A stretch of DNA of 64,000 bases from Actinospica robiniae DSM 44927 (lineage in GTDB: Bacteria; Actinomycetota; Actinomycetes; Streptomycetales; Catenulisporaceae): assembly GCF_000504285.1 (NCBI RefSeq), contig NZ_KI632511.1, positions 2,539,372-2,603,371 of the forward strand. Reading direction: 5' to 3'. A model generated the notes under the pieces. It saw only the letters and a program-made list of their open reading frames with translations, made no database searches and was not told the DNA's origin. Position 1 is the first letter of the stretch. Each line of letters opens with the position of its first letter. The position numbers and the translations under genes are program-made. Shown piece after piece: positions 56,942 to 64,000 of this stretch.

Positions 56942-58570
56942 TCACCTCCGCCCCGCCAGCTTGTCAGCGGCGCGGGCGGCGACGGACATGATGGTCAGCG
57001 CGGGGTTGGCCGCGCCCTGGGTCGGCAGGACGCTGCCGTCGGCGATGTAGAGGTTCGGCACGGCGAAGCTGCGGCAGTCGGCGTCGACCACACCGTGCTG
57101 CTCGTCCGCGGCCATCCGGGCGCCGCCGACGAGGTGGGCGTAGCGCTCGATGGTCATGACGTCCTCGGCCCCGGCCGCCTGCAGGATCTGCTCCATCGTC
57201 TGGCGCGCGGCCGAAAGCAGGGCCTTGTCGTTGTCGCACTGGCTGTAGCTCAGCCGCGCGATCGGCAGGTCGTGCCGGTCGGTCTGATCCTTGTCCAGGG
57301 TGACCCGGTTGTCCGGCTGCGGCAGGAACTCGCACAGCGAGCCGAGAGTAGCCCAGTGCACGTAGTCGCTCATCAGCTTGCGGAGATTCTCGCCCCAGTG
57401 GCCCTGCGCGGCGACGTGCTCGGCCCAGGTGATCGGCATCGGTGAGACGTTCTGCACCGAGAAGCCGCGGCGGTAGGGCCGGGTCGGATCGGTCTCGTAG
57501 AAGTCCTCGCTGCTCACCTCCGGCGGCGGGGCCTTGTACATCCGGATCTCGGACGCGAAGCGGCCCGCGGTCTGCGGCGCGCCCTGCACCATCACGTACC
57601 GGCCGACCTGGTCGAAGTTGTTGCACAGCCCGTCCGGGAAGTCCCGGCACGCCGAGTTGAGCAGCAGCCGCGGCGTCTCGATGGAGTACCCTGCGACGAT
57701 CACCACCTTGGCCCGCTGGTAGTGCTCGACGCCGCCGCGGATGTAGTGCACGCCGGTGGCGCGACCGCTGTGTTCGTCCACGTCGATGCGCGCGACCATG
57801 CTGTCGGCCCGGATCTCGGCCCCGTGCGCGAGCGCGTCGGGCACGTGCGTGATCAGCGGCGAGGCCTTGGCGTTGACCTTGCACCCCTGCAGACAGAACC
57901 CGCGGTAGATGCAGTGCGGCCGGTTTCCGAAGCGCCCGTTGGGGATCGCGACCGGCCCGACCTTCGCGGTGATGCCGAGTTCGCGGGCGCCGCGCTGGAA
58001 GATCTCGCCGTTGCCGCCGACCGGATGCGGCCGATGCGGGTAGCCGTGCGGGTCGCCCCAAGGCCAGGACTCGCCGGCCACCGGGAGCTCCTGCTCGATC
58101 GCACTGTAGTAGGGCTCGAGGTCGCGGTACTCGATCGGCCAGTCCGCACCCACCCCGTCCTGGCTCAGGGTCCTGAAATCGCTGGGATGGAACCGCGGGA
58201 CGTACCCGGCGAAGTGGACCATCGAGCCGCCCACCCCGCGCCCGGAGTTGTTCGATCCGAGCGGCACCGGGTCGTCGCCGCAGATCACCCGCGGATCGGT
58301 CCAGTACAGGTGATGCGACCCGGCCTCATCGCTGACCCAGTCGGTGTCCGGGTCCCAGAACGGGCCGGCGTCGAACCCGACCACCTTCCAGCCGGCCCGG
58401 GCCAACCGCTGCAGCAGCACGGATCCGCCCGCGCCGCAGCCGACGATCACCGCGTCCACCTCGTCGGTGTCGTCGAAGCGGCGCATGCCCCGGCGCAGCT
58501 GATGGTTGGTGCGCGTGCCGTCGTTCGGCAGCAGCCAAGCCGAGGCGTTGCGCTCGCGTACGGAGTTCAC
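56942..58570 (-). CDS. GMC-family oxidoreductase (gluconate/sorbitol dehydrogenase-like large subunit)
   Basis: A 542-residue FAD enzyme: AVIVGCGAGGSVLLQRLARAGWKV binds ADP, GSNNSGRGVGGSMVHFAG is the GMC signature region, a Cys pair CIYRGFCLQGCKVNAK resembles gluconate 2-dehydrogenase flavoproteins, and the C-terminal VPNLYIADGSVLPTQGAANPALTIMSVAARAADKL closes the active site. It oxidises a sugar, sugar acid or alcohol. The start (58570) overlaps the stop of the subunit-3-like gene by 4 bases, so the two form a complex. No Tat signal is seen on either, unlike proteobacterial enzymes. Last gene of the operon. Confidence 0.88.
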   Translation of the reverse strand: MNSVRERNASAWLLPNDGTRTNHQLRRGMRRFDDTDEVDAVIVGCGAGGSVLLQRLARAGWKVVGFDAGPFWDPDTDWVSDEAGSHHLYWTDPRVICGDDPVPLGSNNSGRGVGGSMVHFAGYVPRFHPSDFRTLSQDGVGADWPIEYRDLEPYYSAIEQELPVAGESWPWGDPHGYPHRPHPVGGNGEIFQRGARELGITAKVGPVAIPNGRFGNRPHCIYRGFCLQGCKVNAKASPLITHVPDALAHGAEIRADSMVARIDVDEHSGRATGVHYIRGGVEHYQRAKVVIVAGYSIETPRLLLNSACRDFPDGLCNNFDQVGRYVMVQGAPQTAGRFASEIRMYKAPPPEVSSEDFYETDPTRPYRRGFSVQNVSPMPITWAEHVAAQGHWGENLRKLMSDYVHWATLGSLCEFLPQPDNRVTLDKDQTDRHDLPIARLSYSQCDNDKALLSAARQTMEQILQAAGAEDVMTIERYAHLVGGARMAADEQHGVVDADCRSFAVPNLYIADGSVLPTQGAANPALTIMSVAARAADKLAGRR

Positions 58571-59157
58571 GATTCCCCCCGATCCGGCGCCTCGCGCGGG
58601 TCAAGCGCGTCCACGCCCAGGTGCTTGTAGCCGCGCGGATACGCCGGACCGGGGAAGCCGATCTCGTTCCACGCATACGGGTGCGAGTAAAAGGCCGTAC
58701 ACGCGTAGCGGGTCCACAGACTCCACAGGTGCCCGGCCGGCATCTCGTGCCACGGCTTGCTGCCCAGATCGTGCACGTGCCCGATCAGCCGGTCCCGTTC
58801 GGCTTCGCCGAGGTCGTAGAACGGCAGCTGGTACTGGTCCACGGCGTCGGCCTTGAGCGCAGCCAGCGAGAGCCGCCAGGCCAGGCCGTCCTCGGGCATG
58901 TCCTCGTAGTGCCAGCCGTCGGTCTCCTGCTCGGCCAGCCGGGAGTCGATCATCGCGACCACCGGCACCGGGCAGTCCGGCCCCAACGCGAGCAGCCGCG
59001 AGCACAGCGCGTCGGCCGTCGCGTGCTCCTCCGGATTGAAGTAGCGGATCGGCGGCGGCTGGCCGACCCGCGCGAGCACGGTGCCCACGGTGGTCGCGTC
59101 CCAGTGCTTCCACTGGTCCGTCACATCGAAGCCGGGGAAGCGGTCACGCCATTCCAT
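58567..59157 (-). CDS. gluconate 2-dehydrogenase subunit 3-like protein
   Basis: 196 residues: PPPIRYFNPEEHATADALCSRLLALG is the family start, followed by VPVVAMIDSRLAEQETDGW, LKADAVDQYQ and the tail YSHPYAWNEIGFPGPAYPRGYKHLGVD. Subunit 3 assists the GMC flavoprotein encoded directly downstream. AAGGA before the ATG at 59157. The last 4 bases overlap the next gene. Confidence 0.85.
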   Translation of the reverse strand: MEWRDRFPGFDVTDQWKHWDATTVGTVLARVGQPPPIRYFNPEEHATADALCSRLLALGPDCPVPVVAMIDSRLAEQETDGWHYEDMPEDGLAWRLSLAALKADAVDQYQLPFYDLGEAERDRLIGHVHDLGSKPWHEMPAGHLWSLWTRYACTAFYSHPYAWNEIGFPGPAYPRGYKHLGVDALDPREAPDRGES

Positions 59158-59174
59158 CTGTCCTTCCCCTCCCC

Positions 59175-59651
59175 TCACTGCTCCCGGCGCAGCACCGAGG
59201 CGAGCAGCCCCATGCCGCCGACCATGGTCACGAGCAAGGGAGCGAACAGCGGCGGACCCATCTCCAGGTTGTAGCGGGCATTGGACCAGCCGCCGGGCTT
59301 CTGCGCGATGCCGCGCGCGTGCAGATACGTGCCCTGCAACCCGTTGGCGACGATGGCCGCCGAGGTGATCGGCAGCACGGTCTTGGCCATCCGCCGGCTC
59401 ACCACCCCGGCGACGCCGGCCGCCGCGCCCACCGGGCCGAGTGCCACCGGCACCCACATCATCTTGTTGCCGAAGCTCGCGGAGTCGTGCTCGAAGTAGA
59501 TCTCCGCCGCGGTCACCAGCGCGCCCGCCGCCGTCAGGGCGGAGAGCGAGCGTTCGAACCGGCCGGTGCGCACGTCGCGCAACAGCCGGTCGATGCCCTG
59601 GGCGGCGACCACTGTCTCAGGCTTCTTCGTCAAGCTCGTCAGGGATCTCAT
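59175..59651 (-). CDS. four-helix membrane protein of the GMC operon
   Basis: 158 residues, about four hydrophobic segments (LSALTAAGALVTAAEIYF, MMWVPVALGPVGAAAGVAGVV, VLPITSAAIVANGLQG, FAPLLVTMVGGMGLLASVL). I recognise no named family. The ATG at 59651 overlaps the stop of the GH15-like gene (ATGA), and 17 bases separate it from the subunit-3 gene, so it is co-transcribed and may anchor the dehydrogenase or pass electrons. Confidence 0.75.
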   Translation of the reverse strand: MRSLTSLTKKPETVVAAQGIDRLLRDVRTGRFERSLSALTAAGALVTAAEIYFEHDSASFGNKMMWVPVALGPVGAAAGVAGVVSRRMAKTVLPITSAAIVANGLQGTYLHARGIAQKPGGWSNARYNLEMGPPLFAPLLVTMVGGMGLLASVLRREQ

Positions 59652-60624
59652 GTGCCGGTACCTCCGATCATCGTGGACGGCGGGCGGGCCGGCCGCGTCG
59701 CCGCCTCGAGCAGCATGGCGTGCACAAAGGCCTGCGGAAGGTTCCCGCGCAGCTGGCGCTGCTCGACGTCGTACTCCTCGGCGAGCAGGCCGGGCGAGCC
59801 GCAGCCGGAACGGGAACGCTCGAACCAGCGGTTCGCCCGCGCCTCGTCACCCTGCTGGTGCAGGGCCAGGCTGGTGGCGAAGCCGCACAGCAGGAACGCG
59901 CCCTCGCCCTCGCCGAGCGGGAGATCGCCGAGCCGCCGCGCACGGTGTAGGCGGGCCGCAGCTTCGCTCCGTCCTCGGCGAGCCGGTCGGCCACGAAATC
60001 GACGGCGCGATTCATCAGCGTATGCCGGCCGACGGCCGCCACGGCCTGGCCCGCATAGCACTGGTCGCGGATCCACGCGTGGTGCTCGCCTTCCGGCACC
60101 TCGAACACCGCCTCGAGGCCGCCGTCCTCGCACGGCGCCGCATCCGGCGCGCCGGACCAGCGCACGTACAGGCTGCCGCAGCGCCCGGCCCACACCCCGT
60201 CCCGGCAACGCAGCCGGGTCAGCCGGTGCCGGCCGAAGTCGGCCCGCGGATCGAGCACCGCACGGACCCGGGCGGGCCCGTCCACGGTCTCGATCCGCCG
60301 CAGCACCACCACAGTGTGCGGATCGGCGGGCCTGGCCAGCGCATCACAGCACTCGACGATGCCGGTATCAGTCGCCCAGCGGTTGCGCCAGATCAGCGTC
60401 GCCTCGTCGTAATACCCGCCCCACACGAACGGGTCGCCGACCGGCGTGACGGCATAGAGGCCGCCACCGCCGATCAGCGCGCCGAACACCGCCGCCGAGT
60501 CCCACACCGGCGCGCACAGCCACGCGTGCTCGCCGCGCGGCCCGACCAGGATGCCCCGTTCCCCATCGGCGATCAGGGCGTAGTCGCGCAGCACGTGCAC
60601 CGGATACTCGGGCCTTTGTCCCAC
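59648..60624 (-). pseudogene. GH15 glucoamylase/trehalase-like gene with internal deletions and frameshift
   Basis: The N-terminal frame (from GTG 60624) matches GH15 proteins: YPVHVLRDYALIADGERGILVGPRG, WLCAPVWDSAAVFGALIGG. It then passes abruptly from FEVPEGEHH to AWIRDQCYAGQA, skipping the region that normally precedes this motif. After KLRPAYTVRGG near 59950 the authentic sequence moves to another frame (LPLGEGEGAFLLCGFATSLALHQQG, GLLAEEYDVEQRQLRGNLPQAFVHAMLLEA), with most of the catalytic barrel absent. The family is, from memory, about 600 residues; only some 325 codons remain. Both ends still abut their operon neighbours. Confidence 0.8.
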
Positions 60625-62451
60625 TCAGGCACCGTCGCCCTGGTCGTCCTTGGCGTCCTTGGCGTCCTTGTGCGGCAGGAACTCCTGGATCTTCGTCTTC
60701 AAGCCCTGCTTCACGATGCCGGACCGGTCCTCGTCGCCCTTGATCAGCGCGGCAGCGGTATCCTTGGCCTGCTCGAACGTGGCGTGCGGCGGAATCGGCG
60801 GCACGTTCGGGTCGCAGCGCACGTCGAGCACCACCGGCCCGGCCGCCATCAGCGCCTGCTCCCAGGCCGCCCCGATCTCCTCCGGCTTGTCCACCGAGAT
60901 GCCGCCGAGCCCGAGGCTGCGCGCGAAGCCGGCGTAGTCGACCTCCGGCAGGCTCTGCGACTCGGTGAACTTCGGCGCCCCGCCCATCGCGCGCAGCTCC
61001 CAGGTCACCTGGTTCAGGTCGTTGTTGTGCAGCACCGCGATGATCAGCCGCGGGTCCTCCCACTCCGGCCAGTACCGCTTGATCGTGATCAGCTCGGCCA
61101 GGCCGTTCATCTGCATCGCGCCGTCGCCGACGAAGGCGATCACCGGCCGGTCCGGACAGGCGAACTTCGCGCCGATGCCGTACGGGACGCCCGGCCCCAT
61201 GGTCGCCAGCGTGCCGGAGAGCGAGCCGCGCATCTGCTCGCGGAACCGCAGGTGCCGCGCGTACCAGTTCGCCGAGGAACCGGAGTCGGCGGTGACGATC
61301 GCGTTGTCCGGCAGCCGGTCCGAGCACTCGTGGAACAGCCGCATCGGGTTGACCGGCTCGGCGTCCACCATGGCCTCGGCGGTCATCGTCTCCTGCCAGC
61401 GAGCCACGCCGGACTCGATCCCCTCGCGCCACTTGCCCCGCTCCTTCTGCTCCAGCAGCGGGATCAGGGCCCTGATGGTGGACGCCGCGTCGCCGACCAG
61501 GTTCACCTCGTTCGGGTAGCGCAGCCCGACGAACTTCGCGTCGATGTCGATCTGCACCGCGCGGGCCTGGCCGAACTCCGGCAGGAACTGGGTGTAGGGG
61601 AAGCTCGACCCGACGATCAGCAGGGTGTCGCACTCCTTCATCAGCTCGTAGCTCGGCCGGGTGCCGAGCAGGCCGATGGAGCCGGTGACATACGGCAGGT
61701 CGTCCGAGAGCACGTCCTTGCCGAGCAGCGGCTTGGCCACGCCCGCCTGCAGGATCTCGGCGGCCTGCATCACCTCGCCGCGGGCGCCGCGCGAGCCGGC
61801 GCCGGCCAGGATCGCCACCTTCTCCCCCGCGTTGAGCACCTCCGCGGCCCGCCGCACCGCCTCGGCGTCCGGCGCCGTGGTGGGCCACTCCACGCCCAGG
61901 CTCGAGGGCACCTGCTTGAACGCGTGCTGCGGCGCGCTGTACTCGAGCTCCTGCACGTCCGAGGGGATGATCAGGGCGGCGGGGGCACGCTGGTCCATGG
62001 CGGCGCGCATGGCCCGGTCGAGCACGTTGGGCAGCTGCTCGGGGACGTTGACCGTCTCCAGGAAGGCGCCGGCCACGTCCTTGAACAGCGCGTGCAGGTC
62101 GACCTCCTGCTGGTAGGAGCCGCCCATGGCGCTGCGCGCGGTCTGCCCGACGATGGCGACCACCGGCACGTGGTCGAGCTTGGCGTCGTACAGGCCGTTG
62201 AGCAGGTGGATCGCGCCCGGCCCGGAGGTGGCCGCGCAGACCCCGACCTTGCCGGAGAACTTGGCGTAGCCGACCGCCTCGAACGCGGCCATCTCCTCGT
62301 GCCTGGCCTGCACGAATTTGGGCCTGTTATCTGCCTCGCCCCAGGCGGCCACCAGGCCGTTGATCCCGTCCCCGGGATAGCCGAAGACGGTTTCCACGCC
62401 CCAGTCCCGCAAGCGGTCGAGAAGATAATCGGCTACGGTCTGACCAACCAT
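60625..62451 (-). CDS. thiamine-pyrophosphate enzyme (pyruvate oxidase/acetolactate synthase-like)
   Basis: A 608-residue TPP enzyme: N-terminal FGYPGDGINGLVAAW and the catalytic-Glu segment VQARHEEMAAFEAVGYAKFSG, the central FAD/DHS-like domain, and the C-terminal GDGAMQMNGLAELITIKRYW..NNDLNQVTWE that binds Mg-TPP. It resembles pyruvate oxidase/dehydrogenase-like proteins annotated as thiamine pyrophosphate-requiring, so decarboxylation of pyruvate or another 2-oxoacid is likely. The tail ends in repeated Lys-Asp-Ala (DAKDAKDDQGDGA) from 9-bp DNA repeats. Its stop abuts the GH15-like start directly. Confidence 0.88.
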   Translation of the reverse strand: MVGQTVADYLLDRLRDWGVETVFGYPGDGINGLVAAWGEADNRPKFVQARHEEMAAFEAVGYAKFSGKVGVCAATSGPGAIHLLNGLYDAKLDHVPVVAIVGQTARSAMGGSYQQEVDLHALFKDVAGAFLETVNVPEQLPNVLDRAMRAAMDQRAPAALIIPSDVQELEYSAPQHAFKQVPSSLGVEWPTTAPDAEAVRRAAEVLNAGEKVAILAGAGSRGARGEVMQAAEILQAGVAKPLLGKDVLSDDLPYVTGSIGLLGTRPSYELMKECDTLLIVGSSFPYTQFLPEFGQARAVQIDIDAKFVGLRYPNEVNLVGDAASTIRALIPLLEQKERGKWREGIESGVARWQETMTAEAMVDAEPVNPMRLFHECSDRLPDNAIVTADSGSSANWYARHLRFREQMRGSLSGTLATMGPGVPYGIGAKFACPDRPVIAFVGDGAMQMNGLAELITIKRYWPEWEDPRLIIAVLHNNDLNQVTWELRAMGGAPKFTESQSLPEVDYAGFARSLGLGGISVDKPEEIGAAWEQALMAAGPVVLDVRCDPNVPPIPPHATFEQAKDTAAALIKGDEDRSGIVKQGLKTKIQEFLPHKDAKDAKDDQGDGA

Positions 62452-62527
62452 GATGTCCTCCTGGAGGGTTGAGCTGTGGTTCTTTCGCGGGTTGGCGCGG
62501 GCCGTCGCGGGCCGCCGGCTCGAAAGC

Positions 62528-63604
62528 TCAGCGGCGGCGCCCGAGCAGGCCCAGCGCGGCGGCGGCCAGCCCGCCGCCGGCCGCCGCGGCGAGCACGCCG
62601 TGGTGCTGCGAGCCCCACAGCTGCACGCTGCGGTCCTTCGCGCTCTCGTCGAAGCTGCCGTGCGCGCAGTGGTCGTGGCCGTCCGCGCCGTCGGCGGCGG
62701 TGAACAGGTTGTCCTCGATCTCGGGCTCGGGCCGGTCCACCTGCTGCGAGGAGAACCCGGTCTTCGCCAGGTAGCGATCCAGCACGCCCGGTGCGACGGC
62801 GTTGGCCAGCAGCGTGCCGACCGTGCTGCCGCCCACCCAGTACTCGCGCCGGCGCGGATGCACGGCCGCGTACGCGATGGCGCGCCCGGCGAGCTCCGGC
62901 TGGTAGATCGGGGGGACCGGCTGCGCGGGCTTGCCGAGGCGGGAGCGGACCCAGTCGAACTGCGGGGTGTTGACCGCCGGCAGCTGCACCATCGTCACGT
63001 TGACGCCGCTCTTGTCGTGCATGAGCTCGCAGCGCACTGATTCGTTGAAGCCCTGGATGGCGTGCTTGGCGCCGCAATACGCGCTCTGCAACGGGATCCC
63101 GCGATAGGCCAGCGCCGAGCCGACCTGCACGATGGTGCCCCGGTCGCGCGGCAGCATGCGCCCCAGGGCCGCGCGGGTGCCGTACACGTAGCCGAGGTAG
63201 TCGACCTCTGTCACGCGCCGGAACTCGTCCGGCATGATGTCGATGAAGCGGGCGAAGACCGAGGTGAACGCCACGTTGACCCAGCCCTCGATCGGACCGA
63301 GCCAGTCCTCGACCTCCGCGGCCACCTGCTCGATCCGCTGCGGGTCGACCACGTCCGCCGGAAACGCCCTGGCCGTCCCCCCGGCCTCGGTGATCTCCTT
63401 GACCGCGCCGTCCAGCCCGGACTCGCCCCGGGCCACCAGAGCCACCTTCGCGCCGGCCCGGGCGAGCTCCGAGGCCGCCGCACGCCCGACCCCGGCGCTC
63501 GCGCCGGTCACCACCACCACGTCGCCGGGTTTGATCCCCGCAGCCTTGCCGTTCCTCGCGACCATGGGCACCATGTTGCCCGGGCGATCGAGGCCAAACA
63601 TCAC
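62528..63604 (-). CDS. short-chain dehydrogenase with C-terminal membrane anchor
   Basis: 358 residues: NAD(P) motif VVVVTGASAGVGRAAASELARAG, the variant NAG motif (WVNVAFTSVF) and catalytic QVGSALAYRGIPLQSAYCGAKHA (YxxxK). The C-terminus holds a His-rich stretch and a final hydrophobic segment (HHGVLAAAAGGGLAAAALGLLGRRR) that may anchor it to the membrane. First gene of the minus-strand operon that continues with the TPP enzyme and the GMC dehydrogenase. Starts at 63601 (ATG) or 63574 (ATG) are also possible. Confidence 0.87.
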   Translation of the reverse strand: MMFGLDRPGNMVPMVARNGKAAGIKPGDVVVVTGASAGVGRAAASELARAGAKVALVARGESGLDGAVKEITEAGGTARAFPADVVDPQRIEQVAAEVEDWLGPIEGWVNVAFTSVFARFIDIMPDEFRRVTEVDYLGYVYGTRAALGRMLPRDRGTIVQVGSALAYRGIPLQSAYCGAKHAIQGFNESVRCELMHDKSGVNVTMVQLPAVNTPQFDWVRSRLGKPAQPVPPIYQPELAGRAIAYAAVHPRRREYWVGGSTVGTLLANAVAPGVLDRYLAKTGFSSQQVDRPEPEIEDNLFTAADGADGHDHCAHGSFDESAKDRSVQLWGSQHHGVLAAAAGGGLAAAALGLLGRRR

Positions 63605-64000
63605 GTACTTTCGGTTTTGTCACGGACTGTTTGTACCGATATAGGCGGGGTAGGGCTGGCCCGAACCGCACAGCGGCAAGCGTCCGATCCACCAGCGCCC
63701 GGACTCCGGCGAGGTCCTCGCCTGCCGCCCGTAATGGCTGATGGTGGTTGGCCGAACTGCGTGTCGCGCACCCCCACGTGACCGTGGCGCTCGGCGTGAG
63801 AGCCGGACAGGCGCTTTTCGGTTCGCCCTTCCAGGTAGGCGTCTACCGCGCCGTGCTGCGCGCGCCGGACCGGGACAAGATGCCGGCGGGCATGATCGAG
63901 GACCTGCGCACTGCCAAGCGCCTGCTCGACCAGGCGCAGGTCCTCGATCCCCGCTAACTACCGCACGTCGTCCGGCGCGGCCCGCTGCGCAGGTCAGCCC
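63605..64000. other. window-end region, largely without recognisable genes
   Basis: The first ~60 bases (63605-63650) are AT-richer and probably hold the promoter of the SDR-TPP-GMC operon. Beyond that only one weak small frame (63748-63957) is seen. Confidence 0.5.
63748..63957 (+). CDS. small hypothetical ORF or gene remnant
   Basis: From a TTG at 63748 the 69 residues (GSPFQVGVYRAVLRAPDRDK, MIEDLRTAKRLLDQAQVLDPR) have reasonable coding composition and end in TAA, but there is no good Shine-Dalgarno, no recognised family and no upstream partner. It may be the decayed C-terminal end of a larger gene. Confidence 0.3.
   Translation: MAELRVAHPHVTVALGVRAGQALFGSPFQVGVYRAVLRAPDRDKMPAGMIEDLRTAKRLLDQAQVLDPR

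Overview
The DNA is uniformly high in G+C, most genes show strong third-position G/C bias, starts are often GTG, and several terminators are long GC-rich stems without a T tract. Gene content (F420-dependent LLM oxidoreductase, WXG100-type protein, class IV lanthipeptide synthetase, DUF4232 lipoproteins, STM4014/STM4015 pair) points to a filamentous actinobacterium. Two secreted acid-active peptidase families (G1 and S53) and an arsenal of glucan-degrading enzymes would fit an acid-tolerant soil member of the Catenulisporales or Streptomycetales; that placement is inference.

Layout. 1-7331: end of an STM4014/STM4015 pair, a GH65 phosphorylase, MscL with a zinc ribbon, a penicillin-binding protein, a nitroreductase and a 2-oxoglutarate/Fe(II)-type oxygenase. 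7332-8837: a 1.5-kb gene-free tract built from two ~420-bp inverted arms, each carrying a 155-bp self-complementary element, plus a family of ~21-bp palindromes. 8838-16930: secreted proteins (Tat substrate, ExeM/NucH-like nuclease, G1 peptidase), then small metabolic genes and a broken ORF. 16931-25440: a polysaccharide-utilisation locus: a LacI-type regulator between two large secreted enzymes (CBM32-GH16-TIM barrel-CBM32 and CBM32x3-GH3), with four GAGAGCGCTCTC operators. 25350-31907: MFS exporter, S53 peptidase whose ribosome-binding site lies in a long hairpin, SDR, and a class IV lanthipeptide synthetase (LanL) preceded by its probable Cys-rich precursor. 32348-35113: a cupin gene split by an IS4-family element with a 10-bp target duplication, facing a MarR regulator. 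35288-41250: lipoprotein, HemK2-like methyltransferase, CDGSH protein, a translationally coupled DDAH-family/diiron-oxidase pair, an enolase-superfamily enzyme and a YihY/BrkB membrane protein.

41460-47946 holds an Mbh/Mrp-type cation antiporter (MrpE, F, G, MbhD-like, MbhE-MrpB fusion, MrpC) whose MrpD/MbhH subunit is separated from the rest by two unrelated genes. 47996-51467: ferritin-like protein, MFS exporter, GNAT, CBS-domain protein and a small membrane protein. 51573-56934: an unknown protein, a WXG100-like protein and a 1315-residue RHS polymorphic toxin ending in a HAE/CxxC deaminase domain, with no evident immunity gene beside it. 56942-63604: a tightly packed minus-strand operon with a GMC oxidoreductase and its gluconate-dehydrogenase-subunit-3-like partner, a membrane protein, a collapsed GH15 gene, a pyruvate-oxidase-like TPP enzyme and an SDR.

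No tRNA, rRNA or CRISPR array was seen. Two genes (STM4015-like and GH15) have lost central coding sequence while keeping both ends.
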